From CBDCBA01 sp965214125 (GTDB taxonomy: Bacteria > Planctomycetota > Phycisphaerae > Tepidisphaerales > Tepidisphaeraceae), in the NCBI GenBank assembly GCA_965214125.1, contig CBDCBA010000027.1, positions 444,353 through 508,352 of the forward strand: a stretch of 64,000 bases of DNA, given 5' to 3'. The notes under the pieces are model-generated. The model ran no database searches, had not been told where the DNA came from, and saw only the letters and a list, made by a program, of their open reading frames with translations. The position numbers and the translations under genes were made by a program. Below are positions 33,092 to 41,215 of this stretch, in pieces; within the stretch, counting starts at the first letter, position 1, and each line of letters begins with the position of its first letter.

Positions 33092-36010
33092 ATGACCCTT
33101 GCCGACTCGCCGATTGCTTTGAATGACTCGCCGTCGATCGACGCCCTGCTCGGGCCGACCGATACGTTCCCGCGCCGCCACGTCGGGCCGGACGCGGGCG
33201 AGCGAAGGCAGATGCTCGACTTGCTCGGCGTCGACTCGCTCGACGAGCTCATGCGCCAGGCGGTCCCGGCGAGCATTCGCCTTGATCGGGATCTTGACCT
33301 GAACGATTTGGGCCACGAAGGGCTGGGCGAGTCGGCGGCGCTCGACCGGATTCGGGAGATCGCGGGCAAGAACGTCGTTCGCCGCAGCCTGATCGGCCAG
33401 GGGTACGCCGCGACGGACACGCCGGCCGTCATCCTGCGGAACGTGCTGGAAAACCCCGGCTGGTACACCGCCTACACGCCGTACCAGGCGGAGATTTCGC
33501 AGGGCCGGCTCGAGGCGTTGCTGGTCTTTCAGCAGACCGTCAGCGACCTGACGGCCCTGCCGCTGGCGAACGCGAGCCTGCTCGACGAGGCCACCGCGGC
33601 CGCCGAGGCGATGGCGATGGCCAAGGGCTTGAAGGGCAGCAAGAAGAACACGTTCGTCGTCGCGAGCGACTGCCACCCGCAGACGATCGGCGTGGTGATG
33701 ACGCGGGCGCGGTCGATGGGGATTACGGTTCAAGTTGCAAGTGACAAGTTTAAAGGGACAAGCTGGGACGACGTCTTTGGCGTGCTCGTGCAGTACCCGT
33801 GTACCGAGGGCCGCGTTCACGACTACAGCGAGTTGGCCGACGCCGTGCATGGGGCGGGTGGGTTGCTGATCGCGGCGACGGATTTGCTCGCCTGCACGCT
33901 GCTGGCGCCGCCGGGCGAGTGGGGGGCGGATATTGCGGTGGGCAACTCGCAGCGGTTTGGTGTGCCGCTGGGGTACGGCGGGCCGCACGCGGCGTTCATG
34001 TCGTGCCGCGAGGAGTACGCCCGCAAAATGCCCGGCCGGCTCGTGGGCGTGAGCAAGGACGCCGACGGCAACACCGCCTACCGCCTGACGTTGCAGACGC
34101 GCGAGCAGCACATTCGCCGCGAGAAGGCGACGAGCAACATCTGCACCGCGCAGGTGCTTTTGGCCGTGATGGCGGGCATGTTCGCGGTCTACCACGGGCC
34201 CGAGGGGTTGAAGCGGATCGCGCGGCGCGTTCACGCGCTCGCTGGTGCGTTGGCAGTCGGGATGCAGCGATTGGGTCACGAGGTGGGGGGGCCGTTCTTC
34301 GACACCGTCACGATTCGCCCGAACGGCCTGCCGATGGATTCGATCCTGTCGGCGGCGGCGAACGAGGGGTTCAACCTGCGGCAGTACGAGGACGGCCGCG
34401 TCGGCATCGCGCTCGACGAGCGCAGCGACGGCGACGAGGTGCGCCGGCTGATCGAGTGCTTCGCCGGTGGCAGCACGTTCCGCCTGAACGTTGCCGAACT
34501 CGCCGAGGAGGCGGCCGACGGCTCACTCGCGGGTTTCGTGCGCACAAGCGACTTTCTCACGCACCCGACGTTCAACCGCTATCACAGCGAGCACGAGCTC
34601 ACGCGCTACCTTTGGAAGCTCCAGCAGAAGGATTTTTCTCTTGTCCACGGCATGATTCCGCTGGGCAGTTGCACGATGAAGCTCAACGCGACGAGCGAGA
34701 TGCTGCCCGTCACGTGGCCGGAGTTTGGGGAGATTCACCCGTTTGCCCCGAAGGATCAGGCGAAGGGATACGACGAACTGTTCGCCGACCTGCGCGGCTG
34801 GCTCGGCGAGATCACCGGCCTGCCGGCGGTCAGCCTTCAGCCCAACGCCGGCAGCCAAGGCGAGTACGCGGGCCTGCTGGCGATCAAGCGTTACCACGAG
34901 GCCAACAGCGATGGAGGGCGGGACATTTGCTTAATCCCCGAATCCGCCCACGGAACCAACCCGGCGTCGGCGGTGATCGCGGGGATGAAGGTTGTGGTCG
35001 TCAAGACGCGCGACAACGGCGACGTCGACCTCGACGACCTCAAGGCCAAGGCGCAGCAGCACGGGGAGAAGCTCGCGGCGCTGATGGTCACGTACCCGAG
35101 CACGCACGGCGTGTTCGAGGCGCACATCCGCGACGTCTGCCAGACGATCCACGACGCGGGCGGGCAGGTCTACATGGACGGGGCGAACATGAACGCGCAG
35201 GTCGGGCTCTGCCGGCCGGGGGACTTCGGGGCGGACGTACTGCACCTGAACCTGCATAAAACCTTTTGCATCCCCCACGGCGGCGGCGGGCCGGGGATGG
35301 GGCCGATCTGCGCCCACGAGCATTTGCGGCCGTTTTTGCCCGGCGATCCGGTGGATGCGGAGTCGCACGCCGTCAGCGCGGCGCCGTTCGGCAGCGCGAG
35401 CATTCTGACGATCAGTTGGATGTACCTCGCCATGATGGGCGGGCGCGGCCTGCGGCGGGCAAGCGAGGTTGCGATCCTCAACGCCAACTACATGGCCGGG
35501 CGGCTGGGCGACGCCTTCGACATCCTCTTCGCCGGCAAGACCGGCCGCGTGGCGCACGAGTTCATCCTCGATCTCCGCCCCTTCGAGAAGTCGGCCAACG
35601 TCAAGGTGGAGGATGTGGCCAAGCGCCTCATCGACTACGGCTTCCACGCCCCGACGATGAGCTGGCCGGTCGCCGGCACGCTGATGGTCGAGCCGACCGA
35701 AAGCGAAGATTTGCGGGAAATCGACCGCTTCTGCGACGCGATGCTCGGCATCCGCGCCGAGATCGCCAGGATCGAGAGCGGCGAGTGGTCGAAGGAGGAC
35801 AACCCCCTCAAGCACGCCCCGCACCCGGCCCACGCGGTGACGGCCGACGAGTGGAATCGGCCCTACAGCCGGCAGGTGGCGGCGTATCCGAGTCCGGCGA
35901 TGCGCGAGAGCAAGTTCTGGCCGCCGGTGAGCCGCGTCGACAACGTTTTCGGCGACCGCAACGTCGTCTGCACGTGCCCGCCGATCGAAGAATATGCTGG
36001 GGCGAGTTGA
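33092..36010 (+). CDS. gcvP: Glycine dehydrogenase (decarboxylating), P protein
   Basis: GcvP is the pyridoxal-phosphate enzyme that decarboxylates glycine and loads the aminomethyl group onto GcvH. The 972-residue protein is the fused form with both halves: FPRRHVGPDAGER at the start, GQGYAATDTP, and in the second half the PLP lysine Lys723 in HLNLHKTFCIPHGGGG. The length is standard. About residues 214-224 are encoded by an AT-richer heptamer-like stretch (see the repeat at 33731). It is separated from gcvTH by an ECF sigma gene and a hairpin. Confidence 0.97.
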   Translation: MTLADSPIALNDSPSIDALLGPTDTFPRRHVGPDAGERRQMLDLLGVDSLDELMRQAVPASIRLDRDLDLNDLGHEGLGESAALDRIREIAGKNVVRRSLIGQGYAATDTPAVILRNVLENPGWYTAYTPYQAEISQGRLEALLVFQQTVSDLTALPLANASLLDEATAAAEAMAMAKGLKGSKKNTFVVASDCHPQTIGVVMTRARSMGITVQVASDKFKGTSWDDVFGVLVQYPCTEGRVHDYSELADAVHGAGGLLIAATDLLACTLLAPPGEWGADIAVGNSQRFGVPLGYGGPHAAFMSCREEYARKMPGRLVGVSKDADGNTAYRLTLQTREQHIRREKATSNICTAQVLLAVMAGMFAVYHGPEGLKRIARRVHALAGALAVGMQRLGHEVGGPFFDTVTIRPNGLPMDSILSAAANEGFNLRQYEDGRVGIALDERSDGDEVRRLIECFAGGSTFRLNVAELAEEAADGSLAGFVRTSDFLTHPTFNRYHSEHELTRYLWKLQQKDFSLVHGMIPLGSCTMKLNATSEMLPVTWPEFGEIHPFAPKDQAKGYDELFADLRGWLGEITGLPAVSLQPNAGSQGEYAGLLAIKRYHEANSDGGRDICLIPESAHGTNPASAVIAGMKVVVVKTRDNGDVDLDDLKAKAQQHGEKLAALMVTYPSTHGVFEAHIRDVCQTIHDAGGQVYMDGANMNAQVGLCRPGDFGADVLHLNLHKTFCIPHGGGGPGMGPICAHEHLRPFLPGDPVDAESHAVSAAPFGSASILTISWMYLAMMGGRGLRRASEVAILNANYMAGRLGDAFDILFAGKTGRVAHEFILDLRPFEKSANVKVEDVAKRLIDYGFHAPTMSWPVAGTLMVEPTESEDLREIDRFCDAMLGIRAEIARIESGEWSKEDNPLKHAPHPAHAVTADEWNRPYSRQVAAYPSPAMRESKFWPPVSRVDNVFGDRNVVCTCPPIEEYAGAS
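33731..33763. repeat. Heptamer-like tract inside gcvP
   Basis: The tract reads CAAGTTG, CAAGTGA, CAAGTTT, AAAGGGA, CAAGC in succession, a 7-base rhythm, and is AT-richer than the gene around it. It encodes roughly QVASDKFKGTS in frame and is in a variable stretch of GcvP. The words GTTGCAA and GTGA-AA recur in the intergenic element at 58.76 kb. There is no second arm. Confidence 0.5.
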
Positions 36011-36048
36011 CAGACTCTGCACGTTCGATCAAGCACAATGCTCTGTTC

Positions 36049-36120
36049 GCCGCCCCGCCTCGCGAGGCGTTGCTCGAGTCGATTCCCGCAGCTCCGCGCC
36101 CCGCGAGGCGGGGCGGCTAA
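36049..36120. repeat. Intergenic palindromic repeat, copy 2
   Basis: The right arm (36097-36120) is identical over 24 bases to the right arm of the element at 2436-2459. The left arm (36049-36070) pairs imperfectly with it. The spacer is longer (26 bases) than in copy 1. It lies between gcvP and the FkbM methyltransferase gene, in the same orientation on the plus strand as copy 1. Confidence 0.85.
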
Positions 36121-36154
36121 CGCGGGGAGAGCACGAGAGGATTACACTGCCGCC

Positions 36155-37003
36155 GTGCCCGCCCCGCTTTTGTTCCGATTGCTCCGTGCCTACAGCGCGA
36201 TTGCCCCGACGGAGCGCGGCGGGTTCCGGCTGGCGCGATTGGCGCGTCGCCTTGTGCCGCGCGATCGCTGGCAGGATCGTTTCACCGTCGGCGGGCTCAC
36301 GTTCGGGCTCGATCTGACGACCTACCCCGACGTCGCGATGGCCGGCGGGGTGTACGAGCTCGACACGCTGCGCGTCCTGCGCCGCCGGCTTGGGCCGGGG
36401 GTGACGTTCGTCGATGGCGGGGCGAACCTGGGCTACTTCACCTGCCGAGCAGCGGCCTGGGGAGCGGCCGTCATCGCGGTCGAGCCCGATCCGGTCAACC
36501 GGGTGCGGCTGGAAGCCAATCTTGCGGCGAACGACCTGACGCACCGGGTCGACTTGCGGCCGGTTGCGCTTAGTGACGAAGCGGGCGTGGCCACCTTCCA
36601 CCGGCCCGTCAGGACCGACCGCGCCAACCACGGCGAGTCGGGCCGCTTTCCGAGGGAGGACGTGCCGAGCGAACCGTTCGAGGTGGAGCTGCGCCGGCTG
36701 GACGATCTGATCGCGACGCCGCCGGACGTGGTGAAGCTGGACCTGGAAGGCTCCGAAACGCTAGCCGTTCGCGGTGCCGCCGGCTGGTTCGATGGAATGC
36801 CGCCGCCGGCCTGGGTCATCGAGCATGGTCCCGAGGCCGTGGAGCGCGTCGGGGGCAAACCGGGCGATGTCTGGCGGACGCTGTTGGAGTTCGAGCCTCG
36901 GTATCACTGCCGGTTCATCGGCCGATCGGCGGCGTTCGCCTCGCCCGACGAGATGGACTGCTTTGCCCGTCAAGGCAACGTGCTGATCGCGCTGGACGCC
37001 TGA
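36155..37003 (+). CDS. FkbM-family methyltransferase
   Basis: The 282-residue protein has the SAM-binding motif FVDGGANLGYFT, the acidic VEPD at the end of strand 2, and the FkbM signature VKLDLEGSE. FkbM proteins O-methylate sugars or natural products, often in glycan or polyketide pathways. The GTG at 36155 with GAGAGG upstream was chosen; the frame is open further upstream through the palindromic repeat, which is unlikely to code. There is no glycan cluster around it, so the substrate is unknown. It is upstream of nuoA by 45 bases. Confidence 0.85.
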   Translation: MPAPLLFRLLRAYSAIAPTERGGFRLARLARRLVPRDRWQDRFTVGGLTFGLDLTTYPDVAMAGGVYELDTLRVLRRRLGPGVTFVDGGANLGYFTCRAAAWGAAVIAVEPDPVNRVRLEANLAANDLTHRVDLRPVALSDEAGVATFHRPVRTDRANHGESGRFPREDVPSEPFEVELRRLDDLIATPPDVVKLDLEGSETLAVRGAAGWFDGMPPPAWVIEHGPEAVERVGGKPGDVWRTLLEFEPRYHCRFIGRSAAFASPDEMDCFARQGNVLIALDA

Positions 37004-37048
37004 CGCGCGGCCGCTTGCCGACGTGGCAAGGCCCGCTATCGTGCCGGC

Positions 37049-37492
37049 GTGAACGCCGACCTGCTCTCGTCTCTCGCCCTGCCGCTGGCCCAGTCGGCGG
37101 AGGACTCCCGCCTCGGCTGGCTGCCCGTGGCCCTGCTGCTGGTCATCGCCGTCGGCTTCGCGGTGACGAACCTGCTGGTCTCCCTTTGGATCGGCCCCAG
37201 CCGCACCGGGCCGGGCAAGGAGACGACCTACGAGAGCGGCATGGCCCCGGTCGGCGACGCCCACCGCCGCTTCAACGTGCGGTTCTACCTCGTCGCGATC
37301 CTGTTCGTTGCGTTCGACGTGGAAGTTGTCGTGCTCTACCCCTGGGCCAGCACGTTCGCCCAGGCGGTCGAGAGCAACGCGCTCAACGGCGGGCTCGGCA
37401 CGACGATGCTGGTGGGCATGCTCGTCTTCACGGCCTTGATTCTGATCGGCTACGCGTACGACATCGGCAAGGGCGTGCTGAAGTTCGAGTAG
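37049..37492 (+). CDS. nuoA: NADH-quinone oxidoreductase subunit A
   Basis: NuoA is a small membrane subunit of respiratory complex I. The 147-residue protein has three hydrophobic segments and the signature YESGMAPVGDAHRRFNVRFY followed by LFVAFDVEVVVLYPWA. The GTG start gives a slightly longer N-terminus than E. coli NuoA. Normally nuoB follows directly; here a hicAB pair lies between. The rest of the nuo operon is not in the window. Confidence 0.95.
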   Translation: MNADLLSSLALPLAQSAEDSRLGWLPVALLLVIAVGFAVTNLLVSLWIGPSRTGPGKETTYESGMAPVGDAHRRFNVRFYLVAILFVAFDVEVVVLYPWASTFAQAVESNALNGGLGTTMLVGMLVFTALILIGYAYDIGKGVLKFE

Positions 37493-37518
37493 GCGTAGGC
37501 GGTTGATGGAGATACACC

Positions 37519-37728
37519 GTGAGCAGTCGGAAGGTGATCCGAATCCTGCGAGACGATGGGTGGTACTTCCTCGAAGCCCGCGGAAGCCACCACCACTACC
37601 AGCATCCGTCCAAACCGGGTAAGGTGACTGTTCCGCATCCGAAGGTCGATCTCTCCATCGGCACGCTGCGTAACATCTGGCGTCAGGCGGGCCTGCCGCT
37701 CGACACCCACCGGACCGGAGGCAACTGA
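37519..37728 (+). CDS. hicA: HicA-family toxin (mRNA interferase)
   Basis: HicA is a small double-stranded-RNA-binding-fold ribonuclease that cleaves mRNA and is neutralised by HicB. The 69-residue protein has the layout VIRILRDDGWYF, RGSHHHYQHP with the catalytic His24, KVTVPHP and LRNIWRQAGL. The start is GTG. Its TGA overlaps the ATG of hicB by one base (TGATG). It lies 26 bases after nuoA. Confidence 0.93.
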   Translation: MSSRKVIRILRDDGWYFLEARGSHHHYQHPSKPGKVTVPHPKVDLSIGTLRNIWRQAGLPLDTHRTGGN

Positions 37729-38024
37729 TGCGTCGCTCCTACCCGATCTGTCTTCACAAGGATCCGGGCAGCGCGTATGGCGTGTCTGTACCGGACGTCC
37801 CGGGATGCTTCTCCGCGGGCGACACGTTCGAAGATGCGTTAGCTATGGCGAAGGAGGCGATCGAGTTTCACATCGACGTCATTACGTCGCAGGGCGATCC
37901 AATCCCTGAGCCGTCGACGATTGGGCGTTGGGTCGATGTCGAGGGGTATGACGACGCCACGGCGTGGGCGTTCGTCGAAGTCGAATTGCCGCAGCACAAG
38001 GCGGTCCCCGCCGGCGTAGAATGA
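37728..38024 (+). CDS. hicB: HicB-family antitoxin
   Basis: HicB binds and blocks HicA and usually represses its own promoter. The 98-residue protein has the partial RNase H-like domain of the family: YPICLHKDPGSAYGVSVPDVPGC, then GDTFEDALAMAKEAIEFHID. It has no obvious C-terminal DNA-binding domain, and the tail is short, so repression may need another factor. Its ATG overlaps the hicA stop, and nuoB begins seven bases after its stop. Confidence 0.93.
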   Translation: MRRSYPICLHKDPGSAYGVSVPDVPGCFSAGDTFEDALAMAKEAIEFHIDVITSQGDPIPEPSTIGRWVDVEGYDDATAWAFVEVELPQHKAVPAGVE

Positions 38025-38030
38025 GGTGAA

Positions 38031-38609
38031 ATGGACGTCACCGCCCTGCCTGACAACGTGCTGACGACGAACCTCAAGCGGGTCGTCAACTGGGCCCGCC
38101 GCAGTTCGCTGTGGCCCATGCCCTTTGCCACCGCCTGCTGCGGCATCGAGCTGATGGCAACGGCTTCCTCGCGCTACGACCTCGCCCGCTTCGGGGCCGA
38201 GGCCATGCGGTTTTCACCGCGCCAGAGCGACCTGATGATCGTTGCCGGCCGCGTAACCATCAAGATGATGCCGGTGCTCCAGCACATCTACCAGCAGATG
38301 ACCGAGCCCAAGTGGGTCATCAGCATGGGCGCCTGCGCCAGCACCGGCGGCGTCTTCGACGCCTACGCCACCATTCAGGGCATTGACCAGTTCATGCCGG
38401 TCGACGTCTACGTCCCCGGCTGCCCGCCGCGGCCTGAGACGCTCATCGAGGGCATCATGGCGATCCAGCGCAAGATCGACGAGGACGGCCTGCCCCCCGC
38501 CGGCAAGCGTCGGCCGTTGCAACTCGTCGTCGAGCCGAGTTACGTACCGGCCCCGCAGCCGGTGCCGCTGGGCGTCGGCGGGAACGTGATGAACCGCGGC
38601 GGCAAGTGA
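38031..38609 (+). CDS. nuoB: NADH-quinone oxidoreductase subunit B
   Basis: NuoB carries the N2 iron-sulfur cluster of complex I, next to the quinone site. The 192-residue protein has the four cluster ligands: the tandem ACCG pair Cys36-Cys37, Cys102 in SMGACAS, and Cys131 in VPGCPPRP. The C-terminus is slightly extended. The gene starts seven bases after hicB, so hicAB sits inside the nuoAB unit. The following gene is on the other strand, so nuoC onward must be elsewhere. Confidence 0.96.
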   Translation: MDVTALPDNVLTTNLKRVVNWARRSSLWPMPFATACCGIELMATASSRYDLARFGAEAMRFSPRQSDLMIVAGRVTIKMMPVLQHIYQQMTEPKWVISMGACASTGGVFDAYATIQGIDQFMPVDVYVPGCPPRPETLIEGIMAIQRKIDEDGLPPAGKRRPLQLVVEPSYVPAPQPVPLGVGGNVMNRGGK

Positions 38610-38610
38610 A

Positions 38611-39627
38611 CTAGGCGCCGGCGTACCAGCCGCGGATCCGCTTCGTGCGGAGCAGGCAAAGCACCACAATCGGGTAGATCAGCCCCGGCACGCCGATGAC
38701 CAGCGGCGGGAGGAGCATCCACCAGTTCATGCCGGCCATGCCCATTCCGGCAAAGGATTGCGACTGCCGGTGGGCCCAGTACACGCTCAAGCCGACACCG
38801 ATTATGCCGAGGGCGAGCTTCGGCCACGCCCACCACAGGTGCAGCGACCGCCCCGGCGGTGTGCCGCGGACGGCGAAGATGCCCGCGAGGATCAGCAGGA
38901 TCGCCAACGCCGCTAGCAGTCCCTCCGCCGCGATGCCGGCAACCACGAGCCACGCCGGCGGATTGAAGATCCCGCCGGCGAATCCCGCCGCGCCGCCCGC
39001 CGTCTGTGTGACGACGCCGGTGGCATCGACCGTCATGTAGTTGCCGGTCGACCAGACCATCGTGCTGACATCGGTCGCGTTCACGTCGATGCTGCCGTTG
39101 TTCGTGTTGACGCTCGACTGCACGGCGGCGGCGGCACCGGTGCCGAAGGAGTAGCTCGACGAGCCCGTGATTTGGCCCGCCACGTGCTGCTGCGTCCAAG
39201 CGGCACCGCCCGTTGGCGGCGCGAACGGCAGATCCACCTTGGGCAGCGCGGCCCGCAGGCGCTGCTCGTCCGCGGTGGAGAGCGGCCGGGCCGCGACGTA
39301 GGCGTTGCCGACGATTGCCACCTCCTCCGGCGTGAGCGAACCGGCCGGCGTCGTCGCCGCGCCGGTGCCCGCCATCGGTGTCGCGGCGCCAGTGAATGCG
39401 GTTGTTGTGTTCAGCATTGCCAGGTACATGCTCCAACTGAACGCCTGCCCGGCCGACAGAAGCGTGCCGAGGGAGCCGAAGATGATGCTGAGGATGCCCA
39501 GTGTCAGCAGCAGCCCCGGCCGCCCCTCGCCGAGGGTGGCGTAGCCGAGTGTGCCCGTGTCACGCCGTGGCGTCGGGTCCGCCCACGTCTCTGCCGGCGA
39601 CGCCGGTGTTCCCGCCTGTGAACTCAT
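38611..39627 (-). CDS. Hypothetical membrane protein
   Basis: A 338-residue protein with about four hydrophobic segments: one near residue 40-65 (GLLLTLGILSIIFGSLGTLL), a Thr/Ala/Gly-rich outside loop to about 210, then two or three segments to the end (AWLVVAGIAAEGLLAALAILLILAG is interrupted by short loops). The order recalls small membrane proteins common in planctomycetes. The ATG at 39627 was chosen; the upstream open part reads as non-coding. It converges with nuoB with one base between. I do not recognise a family. Confidence 0.7.
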   Translation of the reverse strand: MSSQAGTPASPAETWADPTPRRDTGTLGYATLGEGRPGLLLTLGILSIIFGSLGTLLSAGQAFSWSMYLAMLNTTTAFTGAATPMAGTGAATTPAGSLTPEEVAIVGNAYVAARPLSTADEQRLRAALPKVDLPFAPPTGGAAWTQQHVAGQITGSSSYSFGTGAAAAVQSSVNTNNGSIDVNATDVSTMVWSTGNYMTVDATGVVTQTAGGAAGFAGGIFNPPAWLVVAGIAAEGLLAALAILLILAGIFAVRGTPPGRSLHLWWAWPKLALGIIGVGLSVYWAHRQSQSFAGMGMAGMNWWMLLPPLVIGVPGLIYPIVVLCLLRTKRIRGWYAGA

Positions 39628-39712
39628 GCCGGTGTTGTACCACCTGAGGGCCTGCCTCTGCCGCACGCGATCGCCCCTAGGCACCTGGGCGTCCCTGTGG
39701 TAGACTGGGCCT

Positions 39713-40684
39713 ATGGCGAAAATGCACCTGACGACGATCGCCGCTTCCCTCGCATTGGCCGCCACGACGGCCTCGGCGGGTGTGTTCGCGGACTTCGATG
39801 CCGACCGCAACAGCCGATTCATCGGTGGCAACGCCAACTCGAGCGGCGAGTTTCTCCTTGCCGGCTACGACCTGTCCGGCCTTGCGACGAGCAACAACGG
39901 CGGCATTCTCATCAGCGACCGCCATGTTCTGACGGCGGCCCACCGGCCGAGCGGCGCGTACACCTTCGTTGGCAGCGACGGCGTCTCGCGCACCTACCGG
40001 GCGGCCCGTAACACCGTTGTGCAAACGCTGGTCGACGGCTCCCTCCGCGACAGCGACATTCTCATCGCTACCCTGGATGACGACAACAACGCCGGCAACG
40101 GTGAGGGCACCGGCGGCGTCAGCGAGTTCATCGCTCCGATGCCCCTGCTCCAGGCGACGGCGGCGGACCTCAACGGCCGCATCCAGTTCGTGTTCGACCA
40201 GAACGAGCGCGTCGGCCGCAACCGCATTGTCAGCCGCATCATCGCCGAGGGCGAGACGGAGGAGTCGGACCTGCTCGTGGTGATGGACGACAGCGGCAAC
40301 CGTCCCACCTTTGCCACCGCCTACGACTTCGACACGACCGCCAACGGCGGGCAAGGCGGCCTCGGCGGCGACGAGATCGGCCTGGTGGCCGGCGATTCGG
40401 GCCACGGCTCGCTCTTTATCAACGACGACGGCGTGCTCGCCCTGCTCGGCAGCCACTACGGCGTGTCCGAATTGGTCGACGCGAACACGCCGGTGGACGA
40501 GATTCCGAACTACTTCAGCTTCTCGTCGCTTGCCGGCGTGGATCAGTACCTGCCGCAGATCACGGGCATCATTGCCGGCGACGGAGCGGCCGACTCGTTC
40601 TCCGTTGTGTTGGTTCCCGAGCCGACGGGCTTGGCCTTGCTGCTCGCTCCCGCCGCCGCCCTGCTCCGTCGGCGGCGGGCGTGA
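39713..40684 (+). CDS. PEP-CTERM secreted trypsin-like serine protease
   Basis: The 323-residue protein has a Sec signal peptide, a chymotrypsin-fold (S1) domain and a PEP-CTERM tail. The triad is His77 in LTAAH, Asp115 in DSDILIA, and Ser229 in GDSGH, so GDSGG is changed to GDSGH but the catalytic residues stand. The end is VPEPTG, a hydrophobic stretch, then LLRRRRA, the PEP-CTERM sorting signal. It should be processed by an exosortase and displayed or released. It is divergent from the membrane protein at 39.6 kb. It is a candidate for outside proteolysis or a structural protein. Confidence 0.88.
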   Translation: MAKMHLTTIAASLALAATTASAGVFADFDADRNSRFIGGNANSSGEFLLAGYDLSGLATSNNGGILISDRHVLTAAHRPSGAYTFVGSDGVSRTYRAARNTVVQTLVDGSLRDSDILIATLDDDNNAGNGEGTGGVSEFIAPMPLLQATAADLNGRIQFVFDQNERVGRNRIVSRIIAEGETEESDLLVVMDDSGNRPTFATAYDFDTTANGGQGGLGGDEIGLVAGDSGHGSLFINDDGVLALLGSHYGVSELVDANTPVDEIPNYFSFSSLAGVDQYLPQITGIIAGDGAADSFSVVLVPEPTGLALLLAPAAALLRRRRA

Positions 40685-40692
40685 GCGCTCGG

Positions 40693-40735
40693 GGGCCGCT
40701 ACAGCGGTTCCCGAAGGGCCGCTACAGCGGTTCCG
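40693..40735. repeat. Direct repeat of a 19-base palindrome-bearing unit at convergent gene ends
   Basis: The unit GGGCCGCTACAGCGGTTCC occurs at 40693-40711 and 40717-40735. Each copy holds the short palindrome CCGCTACAGCGG. The second includes the stop codon of the DUF4112 gene. It may serve as a bidirectional terminator. Confidence 0.8.
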
Positions 40736-41165
40736 GCCGCGATGCGTCCATCGTGCCGGGGCCGAACTTGCGGTCGACGGCCTCGCGAAAGAGCTTGAAG
40801 TTTCTGCGATTCGCCTTGAAGGCCACATCAAAGAAGTCGCCCAGCACCGGGACGAGGCCGACGATGAAGTCGATCCCGACGTTGCCGAGCATCCGCGCGA
40901 TGGTTGTGCCACCCAAATTGTGCCGCCCCGCCAGGTAAATCGGATACAGCGACAGCAGCCCGGTGATCCCGTCGCCCACTCCCGGCACAAGGCCGATGAT
41001 GCCGTCGAGCCCGAACTTCACGCCGGCGATGTTGAACTGCGAGTCGAGCAGCGTGCTGAGCCGATCCGCGATTGCAAGATCGCGGCGCAGTTCGTCATTG
41101 GCTTCGGCTGATCGCACGTGAACGCGCTGAGCGGTGGCGGACGGGTTGTGCGGGGCGGCAGTCAT
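40722..41165 (-). CDS. DUF4112 membrane-associated protein
   Basis: The 147-residue protein matches DUF4112: LDSQFNIAGVKFGLDGIIGLVPGVGDG, then LLSLYPIYLA, and a second GLVPVLGDFFDVAFKAN. The two G-L-V-P-G(V/L)-G-D repeats with hydrophobic segments suggest two membrane or re-entrant helices. The function is unknown. Its stop lies in the second repeat unit at the end of the protease gene, so the two converge. It is divergent from argC. Confidence 0.85.
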   Translation of the reverse strand: MTAAPHNPSATAQRVHVRSAEANDELRRDLAIADRLSTLLDSQFNIAGVKFGLDGIIGLVPGVGDGITGLLSLYPIYLAGRHNLGGTTIARMLGNVGIDFIVGLVPVLGDFFDVAFKANRRNFKLFREAVDRKFGPGTMDASRPEPL

Positions 41166-41215
41166 AGGGGATCTCCAGCAAACGCCGCGCCGGCGACGGG
41201 CACTACGATCGGCAC

